Origin: Oscillatoriales cyanobacterium RM2_1_1
Lineage (GTDB): Bacteria > Cyanobacteriota > Cyanobacteriia > Cyanobacteriales > Microcoleaceae
Assembly: GCA_012033335.1 (NCBI GenBank)
Contig: JAAURB010000002.1
Span: 62,001 to 126,000, forward strand
Length of the DNA: 64,000 nucleotides
Direction: 5' to 3'
The notes under the pieces are model-generated. The model ran no database searches and was not told the origin of the DNA. It saw only the letters and a list, made by a program, of their open reading frames with translations. A program made the translations under genes and the position numbers. Shown piece after piece: positions 46,572-56,923 of this stretch (position 1 is the stretch's first letter; each line of letters starts with the position of its first letter).

Positions 46572-47888
46572 ATGGTTGTCAGTCGAGATAAGATCCCTAC
46601 GGCTCAAGAAACATTCATGCAGATGGCCCAGGCTGCAGGTTTGAGAGGTCGGATTTTGGTTACAGTTGGGTTGCTAATTCTGGTTCGACTTGGGGTTTTT
46701 CTCCCGATCCCAGGAATTGACCGGGCCGCCTTCGCAGAGAATATTCAAAATAGCCCGGTGATTGGCTTACTGGATCTATTTTCTGGGGGAGGTTTATCTG
46801 CCCTGGGAATTTTTGCATTAGGCATTATACCTTACATTAATGCCTCAATCATTATGCAATTGATGACGGCGGCACTTCCTAGCTTAGAGGAATTGCAAAA
46901 AAATGAAGGAGAAGCAGGGCGGCGTAAAATCTCTCAGATTACCCGTTATGTCGCTTTGGGTTGGGCCGTTTTACAAAGCTTTGGTTTGGCACTTTATATC
47001 AACAATCTATCAGGAGTGCCTCAGAATCCCGGCCCCCTATTTATTGCAGAACTTGTTTTAGCCCTAGCTGCGGGCTCAATGTTTGTCATGTGGGTTTCAG
47101 AACTGATTACTGAACGGGGCATTGGCAACGGAGCATCACTACTGATTTTTGTCAATATTGTTGCTGTTTTACCTCGTTCTTTAGGTGATACCATCACCCT
47201 GGCTCAAAGTGGGGATCGGGCTATTATTGGCCGCGTAATTTTTCTGCTGTTGATCTTCCTGGCCATGATTGTGGGGATTGTGTTTGTTCAAGAGGGAACT
47301 CGTCGGATTCCAATTGTTTCCGCTCGCCGTCAGGTGGGTCGCAAGCTTTATCGGGAAAAGAATAGTTATCTGCCCCTGCGCCTGAATCAAGGGGGCGTTA
47401 TGCCGATCATTTTTGCCTCCGCCGTTTTGATCATTCCAGCTTCTTTGTCCCAGGTCACGAATAATCCAGTCCTGATTCGGGTTGCAACAGCCTTAAGTCC
47501 TGGGGGCCAGACACCCTGGCTTTATACTCTGTTTTACCTGTCCATGATTCTGTTTTTTAGCTATTTCTATGCTTCCTTGATCATGAACCCGGTTGACATC
47601 TCTCAAAATTTGAAGAAGATGGGAGCTAGTATTCCGGGAATCCGTCCAGGCAAAGCCACCAGCGAATATTTGGAGCGGGTACTGAACCGCCTGACATTTC
47701 TCGGAGCCATTTTTCTGGGTTTAGTAGCCATTATCCCGACAATTATCGAGAGTGCTACCCGAGTTCCGACCTTTCGAGGCTTTGGGGCGACCTCCCTGTT
47801 AATCCTGGTTGGGGTAGCGATTGATACTGCCAAGCAAGTTCAGACCTATGTCATTTCTCAACGCTATGAAGGGATGGTGAAGCAGTAG
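46572..47888 (+). CDS. secY: Preprotein translocase subunit SecY
   Basis: SecY is the channel of the Sec translocon in plasma and thylakoid membranes. The 438-residue protein has ten hydrophobic segments and conserved signatures: F-L-P-I-P-G-I-D, L-G-I-I-P-Y-I-N-A-S-I-I-M-Q-L, and the ribosome-binding loop Q-E-G-T-R-R-I-P-I. AGGAGGT precedes the ATG at 46572. The stop codon shares its last base with the adk GTG start. Confidence 0.97.
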   Translation: MVVSRDKIPTAQETFMQMAQAAGLRGRILVTVGLLILVRLGVFLPIPGIDRAAFAENIQNSPVIGLLDLFSGGGLSALGIFALGIIPYINASIIMQLMTAALPSLEELQKNEGEAGRRKISQITRYVALGWAVLQSFGLALYINNLSGVPQNPGPLFIAELVLALAAGSMFVMWVSELITERGIGNGASLLIFVNIVAVLPRSLGDTITLAQSGDRAIIGRVIFLLLIFLAMIVGIVFVQEGTRRIPIVSARRQVGRKLYREKNSYLPLRLNQGGVMPIIFASAVLIIPASLSQVTNNPVLIRVATALSPGGQTPWLYTLFYLSMILFFSYFYASLIMNPVDISQNLKKMGASIPGIRPGKATSEYLERVLNRLTFLGAIFLGLVAIIPTIIESATRVPTFRGFGATSLLILVGVAIDTAKQVQTYVISQRYEGMVKQ

Positions 47889-48502
47889 TGGTTCAGATTA
47901 TCTTATTAGGCCCCCCCGGTTCAGGTAAAGGGACACAGGCAGCGAGATTAGCTGGATATCTTGAGATTCCCCATATCTCGACTGGAAATATATTGAGGCT
48001 GAATGTGTCTGAGGGAACTGAACTGGGTCAAAAGGCCAAGGTTTATATGGATCGGGGAGATTTAGTTCCAGATCAATTAATTCTGGATATGGTCAAGGAG
48101 CGACTATCTCAAACTGATGCCTACAGCGGTTGGATATTGGACGGATTTCCTCGAAATGTTCCTCAAGCCCAGTTTTTGGAATCTCTGCTCAAAGAATCGT
48201 CCGAGTTACCTCTGGCCACTCTCGATGACTCCCAATCTGCTGATCAGACAGTTGTGGTTAACCTGGATGTTCCAGACGGAATCTTGATTCAGAGACTTCT
48301 AACCCGATCTGCAGATGGAGATCGGCGCTCAGATGACAACGAAGCCACAATTCTTCATCGATTGAGCGTTTATCGGGAACAAACTGCACCTCTAATTGAA
48401 TTTTATCAAGCTCGCCAACAACTCGTTCAAGTCAATGGAAATCTTCCCATTGATCAGGTAGCAACTGAACTCTTGACAGTGTTAGACAATCCTAATAATT
48501 GA
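47888..48502 (+). CDS. adk: Adenylate kinase
   Basis: Adk interconverts ATP, AMP and ADP. The 204-residue protein has the P-loop G-P-P-G-S-G-K-G-T near 7-15, the AMP-site I-S-T-G-N-I-L-R, L-D-G-F-P-R-N near 84 and R-L-x-x-R segments of the lid. Start is GTG at 47888, overlapping the secY stop by one base. The placement between secY and infA is usual for cyanobacteria. Confidence 0.96.
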   Translation: MVQIILLGPPGSGKGTQAARLAGYLEIPHISTGNILRLNVSEGTELGQKAKVYMDRGDLVPDQLILDMVKERLSQTDAYSGWILDGFPRNVPQAQFLESLLKESSELPLATLDDSQSADQTVVVNLDVPDGILIQRLLTRSADGDRRSDDNEATILHRLSVYREQTAPLIEFYQARQQLVQVNGNLPIDQVATELLTVLDNPNN

Positions 48503-48679
48503 TTAGTTTTTCTATACTCTTGACAAAGGTTCAATCATCAGAGCCAAAATTTGATAAAATTGTGTTAAGAAGTGTGGTTCAAGTTACTCTCTTTTTACCC
48601 ATAGTTTCATGGTCTAAGTAGGGGTTCAAGCAAATGCCTAAACTGTTAGTATCAATTGAATTTTAAAAGGAGTTCTAGC

Positions 48680-48904
48680 TTGTCCAAGCAAGACTTGATT
48701 GAGATGGAAGGAACTGTAACGGAGTCTCTTCCCAATGCGATGTTCAGGGTTGATTTAGATAACGGATTTAATGTTCTGGCCCATATTTCAGGCAAAATTC
48801 GGCGAAACTATATTAAAATCTTGCCTGGGGATCGGGTTAAGGTTGAGTTGACCCCCTATGACCTGACGAAGGGAAGAATTACTTACCGCTTGAAAAAGAA
48901 ATAA
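48680..48904 (+). CDS. infA: Translation initiation factor IF-1 (TTG start)
   Basis: IF-1 blocks the A site during initiation. The 74-residue product [16 protein letters not shown] matches the family. The start is TTG at 48680, because no ATG or GTG fits. AGGAG at 48668-48672 is seven bases upstream and supports it. An in-frame extension of eight codons from 48656 would run through this ribosome site and is rejected. The rare start codon may limit IF-1 level. Confidence 0.95.
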   Translation: MSKQDLIEMEGTVTESLPNAMFRVDLDNGFNVLAHISGKIRRNYIKILPGDRVKVELTPYDLTKGRITYRLKKK

Positions 48905-49003
48905 TGGTCAAGCTCCATTGGGAAAGATAGCAAAAACTTTCTATCCTGAAGTGGCAATAGATGATATAATTGTAGATTCGTTGTGGTTCTTTTTTAAATT
49001 GGC

Positions 49004-49120
49004 ATGAAGGTTCGAGCGTCGGTTCGTAAAATTTGTGAGAAATGTCGAGTCATTCGGCGACGGGGGCGGGTAATGGTAATCTGCTCTGTCAACCCAAAAC
49101 ATAAACAACGACAGGGGTAA
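49004..49120 (+). CDS. rpmJ: 50S ribosomal protein L36
   Basis: L36 is a tiny zinc-binding 50S protein. The 38-codon gene begins [16 protein letters not shown] and has the zinc ligands C-E-K-C near 11-14, then C-27 in V-I-C-S-V-N and H-33 in P-K-H-K-Q-R. The length fits the family. It lies in its usual place between infA and rpsM. Confidence 0.97.
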   Translation: MKVRASVRKICEKCRVIRRRGRVMVICSVNPKHKQRQG

Positions 49121-49294
49121 ACCTTTGCTTGAAGCGCCGACCATTGGAAATTCAAGCCGAGTAAACTTATCGGTTGATTCATTGTGATCTCTTGGGATGA
49201 GACATTCCATTATGGAATCGGGCAACCCTAGCGCTATCAATCGAGATAACTGAAGTCAAATAACTAAACTAGAAATGACGAGGGAGAGAGGGTT

Positions 49295-49675
49295 GTGGCA
49301 CGAATAGCTGGAATAGACCTGCCCCGCGATAAGCGGATTGAGATTGGTCTAACCTACATTTATGGAATCGGGCTTTCACGGTCTCACGAAATTTTAGAGG
49401 AGTCTGGGGTCAATCCCGACACTCGGGTTCGAGATCTGAGTGATGCTGATGTTGCCGCACTTCGGGCAGCGGTTGAAAGCAAATATCAGATTGAAGGGGA
49501 TCTGCGACGGTGGGAGGCCATGAACATCAAACGATTGATGGATATTGGTACTTACCGGGGTCGTCGTCATCGGATGGGCTTACCAGTCAGGGGTCAGAGA
49601 ACCCGTACTAATGCGAGAACTCGCAGAGGGGTCAGGCGGACTGTAGCGGGTAAGAAGAAAGCGGCTAAGAAGTAG
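49295..49675 (+). CDS. rpsM: 30S ribosomal protein S13
   Basis: S13 (126 residues) is in the 30S head and contacts the P-site tRNA. It starts [25 protein letters not shown] and has [14 protein letters not shown]. The start is GTG at 49295 behind GAGGGAGAG. The gap to rpmJ (174 bases) holds no gene. Confidence 0.97.
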   Translation: MARIAGIDLPRDKRIEIGLTYIYGIGLSRSHEILEESGVNPDTRVRDLSDADVAALRAAVESKYQIEGDLRRWEAMNIKRLMDIGTYRGRRHRMGLPVRGQRTRTNARTRRGVRRTVAGKKKAAKK

Positions 49676-49796
49676 TCATTAGGTTTAAAACAGCACAGGC
49701 CCTCAGGGTTATGTGTGTATTATTGTTTTCACCCAATTGTACTCAGTTCAAGTCAGTTCAGAAAAATAGTCCAGAGGATGAGTCTAAAGAAGATTT

Positions 49797-50189
49797 ATGG
49801 CCAAACCATCTAAGAAATCAACTACCAAGAAACAGAAGCGTAATGTGCCTAACGGACTGGCTTATATTCAGTCTACATTCAATAATACGATTGTAACCAT
49901 TACTGATCCGAATGGTGAGGTCATATCCTGGTCCTCTGCAGGGTCAACTGGCTTTAAAGGAGCGAAGAAGGGTACACCCTTTGCGGCTCAGACGGCTGCT
50001 GAGAATGCCGGTCGTCGAGCGACTGATCAGGGTATGAGACAGGTTGAAGTTATGGTTAGTGGCCCAGGAGCAGGGCGGGAGACAGCAATTCGGGCTCTTC
50101 AAGGGGCTGGGCTGGAGATCACGCTGATTCGGGATATTACTCCCATTCCTCACAATGGCTGCCGTCCTCCAAAGCGTCGCCGCGTGTAG
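49797..50189 (+). CDS. rpsK: 30S ribosomal protein S11
   Basis: S11 (130 residues) lines the platform of the 30S subunit. The N-terminal basic [11 protein letters not shown] and the core [15 protein letters not shown] and [10 protein letters not shown] are standard. It is followed by rpoA in the alpha-operon order, without rpsD, as usual in cyanobacteria. Confidence 0.97.
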   Translation: MAKPSKKSTTKKQKRNVPNGLAYIQSTFNNTIVTITDPNGEVISWSSAGSTGFKGAKKGTPFAAQTAAENAGRRATDQGMRQVEVMVSGPGAGRETAIRALQGAGLEITLIRDITPIPHNGCRPPKRRRV

Positions 50190-50298
50190 GTTTAAGCATA
50201 TTTATCAAGCAGTTTTAGAACGGTCTTGATAGCTGTTTTAAGACTTTGTTGAGACTTGGGCATGACGATGGAGCTGAAAGGATAAAGGAGGTTGATTG

Positions 50299-51243
50299 GT
50301 GGCACAGTTTAAGATTGAGTGCATTGAGTCCAGCACAGAAGCTGACCGCAGCCAGTACGGTAAGTTTTTCATAGAGCCCCTCAACAAGGGCCAAGGGATT
50401 ACGGTTGGTAATGCTTTACGGCGGGTTTTACTCTCCAATCTGGAGGGGACGGCGATTACCGCTGTGCGAATTGCTGGAGTGAATCATGAATTTGCTTCGA
50501 TTCCAGGGGTGAGAGAGGATGTGCTTGAAGTGTTACTCAACCTTAAAGAGGTTGTTCTCAAAAGCTATTCTGACCAGAAGCAAATTGGCCGTTTACTGGT
50601 TCAAGGGCCTGCCACGGTCACTGCTGGTCATTTTGATCTGCCCTCTGAAGTTGAGGTAATTGACAAAAGTCAATACATCGCAACCTTGTCACCCGATGCG
50701 ACTCTGGAAATGGAGTTTCAGGTTGAAAAGGGAAGTGGTTATCGAGCCATCAATCGGAATCGAGATGAGGCAACATCGCTTGATTTTCTCCAAATTGATG
50801 CGGTTTTTATGCCAGTTCGCCGGGTCAACTATGCCGTTGAGAATGTACGGATTGGCGAGTCAGTAGAGCAAGATCGCTTACTAATAGAAATCTGGACGAG
50901 CGGTAGTTTTACACCCCAGGAAGCGATTAGTCAAGCAGCCACAACCTTGGTGAGCTTGTTCTCGCCACTGAAAGATGTGACTCTAGAATCGGTCAAGGCC
51001 GAACCTGGAGAAGATGTTGATCCGACCAGTCAGATTCCGATTGAGGAACTACAGCTCTCCGTGAGAGCCTACAACTGTCTCAAACGGGCACAGATTAACT
51101 CTGTGGCTGATCTGCGAGATTACACCCAGGAAGACTTGCTTGAAATCAAAAATTTTGGGCAAAAGTCTGCTGAAGAAGTGATCGAGGCGCTGCAAAAGCG
51201 CTTGGGTATTACTCTCCCTTTAGAGCGGGCGAGTAAAGTATAG
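50299..51243 (+). CDS. rpoA: RNA polymerase alpha subunit
   Basis: Alpha (314 residues) dimerises to nucleate polymerase assembly. The N-terminal domain has Y-G-K-F-F-I-E-P-L and G-Q-G-I-T-V-G-N-A-L-R-R. The C-terminal domain has the helix-hairpin-helix-like L-S-V-R-A-Y-N-C-L-K-R-A and I-K-N-F-G-Q-K-S. The start is GTG at 50299, with AAGGAGGT six bases upstream. A TTG one codon earlier is too close to the ribosome site. Confidence 0.97.
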   Translation: MAQFKIECIESSTEADRSQYGKFFIEPLNKGQGITVGNALRRVLLSNLEGTAITAVRIAGVNHEFASIPGVREDVLEVLLNLKEVVLKSYSDQKQIGRLLVQGPATVTAGHFDLPSEVEVIDKSQYIATLSPDATLEMEFQVEKGSGYRAINRNRDEATSLDFLQIDAVFMPVRRVNYAVENVRIGESVEQDRLLIEIWTSGSFTPQEAISQAATTLVSLFSPLKDVTLESVKAEPGEDVDPTSQIPIEELQLSVRAYNCLKRAQINSVADLRDYTQEDLLEIKNFGQKSAEEVIEALQKRLGITLPLERASKV

Positions 51244-51270
51244 GAATTTATTATCAACAGGGAGTTGATT

Positions 51271-51621
51271 ATGCGTCACCGTTGTCGTGTTGCCCTACTG
51301 AGTAAGCCGGCTGACCAGCGAAAAGCTTTACTGCGGGCGTTGGCCACAGAGCTAATTCGCCATGGCCGGATTACTACCACCAAAACTCGAGCAAAAGCGG
51401 TTCGAACAGAGGTGGAACGAATGATTACTCTGGCAAAGGATGGCTCTCTACCCGCTCGCCGTCGAGCCCTGGGCTATCTTTATGACAAACAGTTAGTGCA
51501 TTCCCTATTTGAGGGAGCATCGGAGCGATATGGCTCCCGGAATGGAGGATATACCCGGATTATTCGTACCATTCGTCGCCAGGGTGATAATGCTGAAATG
51601 GCTGTGATTGAGCTGGTGTAG
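51271..51621 (+). CDS. rplQ: 50S ribosomal protein L17
   Basis: L17 (116 residues) is near the tunnel exit. It begins [20 protein letters not shown] and has [13 protein letters not shown]. The ATG at 51271 is preceded by CAGGGAG. The upstream TTG at 51265 is rejected. truA begins two bases after its stop. Confidence 0.97.
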   Translation: MRHRCRVALLSKPADQRKALLRALATELIRHGRITTTKTRAKAVRTEVERMITLAKDGSLPARRRALGYLYDKQLVHSLFEGASERYGSRNGGYTRIIRTIRRQGDNAEMAVIELV

Positions 51622-51623
51622 AA

Positions 51624-52490
51624 TTGTCTGAGAATTTTCCCCAAAACTCAGAATGGCAGCGAGTGGCTCTGGTGATTCAATACCAGGGAACTCACTTTCA
51701 GGGTTGGCAACGTCAACCCAATGGCCGAACAGTTCAGGAAGAAATTGAGCAAGCTGTGGCCATGGTAGTAGGTTATCCAACGACGGTTCATGCTGCCGGG
51801 CGGACGGATTCTGGAGTTCATGCGGCGGCCCAGGTTGCCCATTTTGATGCTCCGGCCCATATTCCAGCTCACCGTTGGGCAGATATATTGAATGGTCGAT
51901 TGTCCTCTGATCTGCTGATTCGAGCATCTGCTCTGGTTGCACCGGGTTGGCACGCCAGGTTTTCAGCGAAGTGGCGACGCTATCGCTATACCTTGTACAC
52001 CGAGGCCCGACCCAATCTGTTTGTACATCCTTTTGTCTGGCATTATTATCAGGCGAATTTGAATGAGTCTTTGATTCAGTCAGCCCTGAACCCTTTAGTT
52101 GGTCGTCATCATTTGGCTGCCTTTCAACGGGCTGGTTCCTCCCGGCCCCATGCCTGGGTGGAGGTGCAGGAGGCAGTTTGTCAACGCCTAGGGCCATTTC
52201 TCTATATTGAAGTTCAAGCCAGTGGTTTTCTTTATGGAATGATGCGGCTACTGGTGGGAATGTTAGTTCAGGTGGGGATTGGGCAGCGATCGCCCGAGAG
52301 CTTCAAGCGGATCTGGCAACAGGAACAGCGTCATGAAGTCAAGCACTCTGCGCCTGCCCAAGGACTTTGCCTTTTGCGGGTTGGCTATCTGGATTTTCCT
52401 ATTGATCCCCAGATCTGGTTCGATGCCTTCCCACGATTTTTTTTAGGGGACAACAGGGATTTCAGTTGTTTTCCATATCTATCTAACTAG
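51624..52490 (+). CDS. truA: tRNA pseudouridine(38-40) synthase
   Basis: TruA isomerises uridines 38-40 in the anticodon arm of many tRNAs. The 288-residue protein has Y-Q-G-T-H-F-Q-G-W-Q-R-Q and the catalytic Asp in A-G-R-T-D-S-G-V-H-A near 58-67, with M-M-R-L-L-V-G later. The start is TTG at 51624, two bases after rplQ. A GTG inside the conserved V-A-L-V-I-Q-Y is too late. The C-terminal end past G-L-C-L-L-R-V-G is longer than in some relatives. Confidence 0.93.
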   Translation: MSENFPQNSEWQRVALVIQYQGTHFQGWQRQPNGRTVQEEIEQAVAMVVGYPTTVHAAGRTDSGVHAAAQVAHFDAPAHIPAHRWADILNGRLSSDLLIRASALVAPGWHARFSAKWRRYRYTLYTEARPNLFVHPFVWHYYQANLNESLIQSALNPLVGRHHLAAFQRAGSSRPHAWVEVQEAVCQRLGPFLYIEVQASGFLYGMMRLLVGMLVQVGIGQRSPESFKRIWQQEQRHEVKHSAPAQGLCLLRVGYLDFPIDPQIWFDAFPRFFLGDNRDFSCFPYLSN

Positions 52491-52515
52491 ATAAACATTT
52501 AAGGAGACTTTCATT

Positions 52516-52983
52516 ATGGCCAGTTTACTGACCAAAACCTATCTTCCGGTTCAGGCTAAAATTGAGCAAAAGTGGTATGTCGTGGATGCGGCTGAGCAAC
52601 GGCTAGGTCGTTTATCGACTGAAATTGCCCGGATTCTCCGGGGCAAGAACAAGGCCATCTATACTCCCCACATGGACACCGGCGACTTTGTTGTGGTGAT
52701 CAATGCGGAGAAGGTTCGAGTGACCGGCAGGAAACCCGAGCAAAAACTCTATCGTCGGCACTCCGGAACCCCCGGTGGCATGAAGACTGAAACGTTTGAA
52801 AAGCTTCAAGCCCGGATCCCTGAGCGGATCGTTGAGGATGCCATTCGAGGAATGTTACCCAAAAACGCCCTGGGACGGCAGCTTTTTAGAAAGCTTAAAG
52901 TCTATGCTGGCCCAGACCATCCCCATCAGGCCCAGCAACCTGAGACATTACATATCAACACTATTCCAACAAAAGGTAAGTAA
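52516..52983 (+). CDS. rplM: 50S ribosomal protein L13
   Basis: L13 (155 residues) is an early 50S assembly protein. The sequence includes [19 protein letters not shown] and [26 protein letters not shown] precedes the ATG at 52516. It is two bases from rpsI. Confidence 0.97.
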   Translation: MASLLTKTYLPVQAKIEQKWYVVDAAEQRLGRLSTEIARILRGKNKAIYTPHMDTGDFVVVINAEKVRVTGRKPEQKLYRRHSGTPGGMKTETFEKLQARIPERIVEDAIRGMLPKNALGRQLFRKLKVYAGPDHPHQAQQPETLHINTIPTKGK

Positions 52984-52985
52984 TC

Positions 52986-53393
52986 ATGCAAGGAACAGAT
53001 AATCGAGCAGTTTATTGGGGCACAGGCCGTCGCAAGTCTTCCAGTGCAAGGGTTCGCTTAATTCCTGGCACCGGTCAGTTGACCATTAATGGCCGTGAAG
53101 GAGAGAACTATCTACAATTTAATAAGGGATATCTCTCTACGGCCAAGGCTCCCCTGGAAACTCTAGGGCTGGAGAATGAGTATGACATTCTCGTCAATGT
53201 TCGAGGGGGTGGCTTAACGGGTCAGGCTGACTCAATCCGGTTGGGAGTGGCCCGAGCCCTGTGCGAACTGAGCCCCGATAATCGTCCTCCCCTCAAAGCC
53301 GAAGGGTATCTCACCCGCGATCCACGAGCTAAAGAGCGAAAGAAATACGGCCTGAAAAAGGCCCGGAAAGCCCCTCAATTCTCAAAACGATAA
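52986..53393 (+). CDS. rpsI: 30S ribosomal protein S9
   Basis: S9 (135 residues) reaches the P-site tRNA with its C-terminal S-K-R. It has [16 protein letters not shown] and R-G-G-G-L-T-G-Q-A. The AAGGTAAG before the ATG lies in the rplM end, so the pair is coupled. Confidence 0.97.
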   Translation: MQGTDNRAVYWGTGRRKSSSARVRLIPGTGQLTINGREGENYLQFNKGYLSTAKAPLETLGLENEYDILVNVRGGGLTGQADSIRLGVARALCELSPDNRPPLKAEGYLTRDPRAKERKKYGLKKARKAPQFSKR

Positions 53394-53492
53394 TTTTTGG
53401 AGTCATTATTCTGGGCTTGTTAAAGTTAGAATAGTTCAAAAATTAAGCATTCAAAAATCAACTCAACAATCAAGCAAATTAACGGAGAGACT

Positions 53493-53741
53493 ATGCCTAA
53501 ACCTGATATTCACCCGGAATGGTACCCAGAAGCCGAAGTTTACTGCAACGGCGAATTAGTCATGAAAGTAGGCTCAACTCAACCCAAGATCCAGGTTGAT
53601 GTCTGGTCAGGAAATCATCCTTTCTATACTGGCACTCAAAAGATCATTGACACCGAGGGACGAGTCGAACGGTTCATGCGAAAGTATGGCATGACCGATA
53701 AGCACTCCGCCCCATCCGGTGAGTCTAAGTCTGAGGGTTAG
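53493..53741 (+). CDS. rpmE: 50S ribosomal protein L31
   Basis: L31 (82 residues) bridges the subunit heads. The sequence begins P-K-P-D-I-H-P-E-W-Y-P-E-A and has H-P-F-Y-T-G-T-Q and R-V-E-R-F-M-R-K-Y-G-M. Only a single Cys is present (V-Y-C-N-G), so it is the zinc-free form. The 147-base gap to prfA carries imperfect inverted GTTGTC-rich ends and two AAGTTGCACTTT copies, a degenerate repeat. Confidence 0.96.
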   Translation: MPKPDIHPEWYPEAEVYCNGELVMKVGSTQPKIQVDVWSGNHPFYTGTQKIIDTEGRVERFMRKYGMTDKHSAPSGESKSEG

Positions 53742-53888
53742 CCAGGTTGTCACTTGTCCGTTGTCTGTAGAACTGTTTTCTACTGACAATTTGCGCGGTT
53801 AATACTTTTCTAAGTTGCACTTTTTTTAAGTTGCACTTTAGAGCAATATCTTCAAGTCATCCCTGACAACTGACAAAGGACAACGACC

Positions 53889-54995
53889 ATGGCTGAAAAT
53901 TACCTCATCGACAAACTCAAATCTGTAGAGCAAACGTTCAACGAACTCACCCTGCGGTTGGCTGATCCTGAGGTCGCCGTTGATCCGGACGAATTTCAGC
54001 GGGTAGCCAGGGCCCGTTCTTCCATGGAAGCCGTGGTTGAAGCCTACCAGCGCTGGCAAATCGTTCAGCAAGAGCTAGCTGATGCCAGGCAAATCTACCG
54101 CGAAACGGGGAACGATCCAGAACTTAAGCAGATGGCGGCCCTAGAAGTCAACGAACTAGAAGCAGAGAGCGAACAGCTTGAAACCCAATTAAAAGTTCTA
54201 CTCCTGCCCCGGGATCCGAACGATGATAAAAATATTATGTTAGAGGTTCGGGCTGGGACAGGAGGTGATGAAGCCAGCATTTGGGCTGGGGATCTGGTAC
54301 GAATGTATTCTCGCTATGCTGAGGGGCAAAATTGGCGCGTCAAAATGGTCAGTGAATCCCTGGCGGACATGGGGGGCTTTAAAGAAGCCATCCTGGAGAT
54401 TCAAGGGGATTCGGTTTACAGCAAGCTGAAGTTTGAAGCGGGAGTCCATCGGGTTCAACGGGTTCCCTTAACTGAAGCGGGGGGGCGGGTTCATACCTCA
54501 ACGGCAACCGTGGCGATTATGCCGGAGGTGGATGATGTCGAAATTGAAATTGATCCCAAAGAGATTGAGATGACCACAGCCCGTTCTGGCGGTGCAGGGG
54601 GACAGAACGTCAACAAGGTTGAAACAGCGGTTGACTTGATTCACAAACCCACCGGGATTCGAATTTTTTGTACCGAGGAACGTAGTCAATTACAAAACCG
54701 GGAGCGGGCGATGCAAATCCTTCGGGCCAAGCTCTATGAGATTAAACTGCGGGAACAACAGGATGCCGTAACCTCAATGCGGCGATCGCAGGTGGGAACC
54801 GGCTCCCGTTCTGAAAAGATCCGAACCTACAACTACAAGGACAATCGGGCCACAGATCACCGCTTGGGCCAGAATTTCCCTTTAGAAACGATTCTAGAGG
54901 GGGATATTGAGCAGATGATCCAGACTTGCATCTTCCAGGATCAGCAGGAACGCCTAGCCGAATTGGCGGCGGAGACAGCCCCGGTTACGGTTTAA
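53889..54995 (+). CDS. prfA: Peptide chain release factor 1
   Basis: RF1 reads UAA and UAG and triggers peptide release. The 368-residue protein has the catalytic G-G-Q in [11 protein letters not shown] near 234-244. Stop-recognition region P-A/E-x-T appears as P-L-T-E-A-G, and the core [11 protein letters not shown] is standard. AAAGGA precedes the ATG. It ends the translation cluster. Confidence 0.96.
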   Translation: MAENYLIDKLKSVEQTFNELTLRLADPEVAVDPDEFQRVARARSSMEAVVEAYQRWQIVQQELADARQIYRETGNDPELKQMAALEVNELEAESEQLETQLKVLLLPRDPNDDKNIMLEVRAGTGGDEASIWAGDLVRMYSRYAEGQNWRVKMVSESLADMGGFKEAILEIQGDSVYSKLKFEAGVHRVQRVPLTEAGGRVHTSTATVAIMPEVDDVEIEIDPKEIEMTTARSGGAGGQNVNKVETAVDLIHKPTGIRIFCTEERSQLQNRERAMQILRAKLYEIKLREQQDAVTSMRRSQVGTGSRSEKIRTYNYKDNRATDHRLGQNFPLETILEGDIEQMIQTCIFQDQQERLAELAAETAPVTV

Positions 54996-55006
54996 GCTCA
55001 AAGCTT

Positions 55007-56741
55007 GTGAATTTTTTCAGCGTCAAGGGAATTCTGGTTCAGGGGATCCTCATCCTACTTTTAGGTAGTGGTTGTCAATCCCTGCAGCAAAGGACTTCTG
55101 ATCGAAGCCAGACTGGAATGGTAGCTTCGGCGGATAATCAGTCCACAATAGCGGGTTTGGCGATGCTCCGGCAGGGGGGGAATGCGGTGGATGCTGCTGT
55201 CGCTACAACCCTGGCAATTTCTGTCGTGGAGCCCTTTTCCGCTGGAATCGGTGGCGGCGGATTTTTATTGTTGGGGCGGCCATCCCCTGAACCTGGAGTC
55301 GGCTATCAGATTCAAGCTTTGGACTTTCGAGAGCGTGCCCCGATTGCTGCCACTCCAGACATGTATCTGGATGCAACGGGTCAGCCCCAGCCTGGGGCCA
55401 GCCTGGATGGCCATTTGGCGGCAGGGGTACCCGGAACCATTGCCGGGTTGTACACGGTGCATCGATTTTATGGTCAGCTTCCCTGGATAGAGGTAGTTCA
55501 ACCGGCCATTAATCTGGCAGAGAACGGGTTCCCCGTTGGGGAATCCCTAACTCGATCAATCCGACAGCGTTTGCCCATCATTGCCAGTAATCCTGCCGCC
55601 CGCCGTATTTTTACCCAAAATGGCCAGCCCTACCAGCCTGGAGATATCTTGATCCAGCAGGATCTGGCCCAAACCCTGAGGCAAATTGCCCAGGAACCTC
55701 GGAGCTTCTACCAGGGAAGAATTGCCCAGGCGATCGCCCAGGACATGAAAAATTATGGCGGCTTGATCACCCTGGAGGACTTGAATGTCTATACCCCGAT
55801 CTGGCGGAGTCCTCTCTGTGGAGAATTTCGGCAGGCTCAGGTTTGTTCAATGCCTCCGCCTTCCTCTGGGGGGGGTGCATTTGCTAGAGATGCTGAATAT
55901 GATTGAGCCCCAGGATCTCAAGGCTTGGGGGCCAGGTCACCCCAATACCCTGCACTGGCTTACCGAGGTGATGCGGATTGCCTATGCGGATCGGGCGGAA
56001 TATTTAGGAGATCCCGATTTTGTTGCGGTTCCTGTTGGTTCCCTGACCAGTCGGGGTTACGCTAGGGAGCGGCTGAAAACCATTAATCCGAATCGGGCCC
56101 AACCTTTTCAGCAGATTCAGCCCGCTTCCCTTGAACAAATTCAACGCTATCGTTGGGAATCCCCTGAAACTAGCCATCTGACCGTAGTGGATGCTGCCCG
56201 CAACGTTGTCAGTCTCACCTTCACCATCAATACTGGCTTCGGGGCAGGAGTCGTAGCGGCGGGGACAGGGATTGTCTTGAACAATGAAATGGATGATTTT
56301 GCGATCGCGCCGGGGGTTCCCAATGCCTTTGGTTTAGTGGGAGGAGCAGCAAATCAAATCGCCCCGAAGAAAACTCCACTCTCCAGTATGACTCCAACCA
56401 TTGTGACTCGGGACGGCAAATTACTTATGGCCACTGGTACCCCGGGGGGCAGCACCATTATTACCACAGTGCTGCAAGTTGTGCTGAATGTTTTAGAGTT
56501 TGGTTTTGATGCTGAAACAGCGGTTTCTGCGCCTCGAATTCATCATCAGTGGTTACCTGATCGACTGATGGTGGAAAAAGGACGGATGGATTCAGCGACC
56601 TTGAATGAGCTCAAGCGCCGGGGCCATTCCATCATTGAACAGGAGGGTTGGGGGAATGCCAATATTATTCTGGTCACTCCACAGGGAGATTTGGAGGGGG
56701 CTGCCGACCCGAGGCAGGATGGAGCCGCTGAGGGATTCTAG
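55007..56741 (+). CDS. ggt: Gamma-glutamyltransferase, frameshifted in a G-run
   Basis: GGT cleaves the gamma-glutamyl bond of glutathione in the periplasm and matures by self-cleavage at a Thr. The start is GTG at 55007, giving a lipoprotein-type signal with L-G-S-G-C. The catalytic Thr is in E-T-S-H-L-T-V-V-D, and G-G-N-A-V-D-A-A-V-A is present. The frame breaks at eight G (55868-55875). Seven G would give the conserved P-P-P-S-S-G-G-V-H-L-L-E-M-L and 577 residues. An extra base from sequencing is likely, although slippage in such a tract could also switch the gene off. Confidence 0.88.
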
Positions 56742-56923
56742 GGTAGAGGGAATCTAGAGTCAATATTCGTGCAGGTTCGGATAATGCTATATAAAATTGA
56801 ATTTTAAGATTGAATTTTTGAGGTTGAATCCTTTAAGTTGAAAGAATAAATTAAGCTCCGTTCAAAGGCTGGGTTATCCAGCATCTATGTCACACTAACT
56901 CGTTGCTTTTTAGAATTCCTACC

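Noticed and set aside
53748-53889. Imperfect GTTGTC-rich inverted ends between rpmE and prfA as a mobile element
   Set aside because: The arms are low in complexity and mismatched; such ACTGACAACTGACAA-type sequence is common in cyanobacterial spacers and includes the prfA ribosome site.
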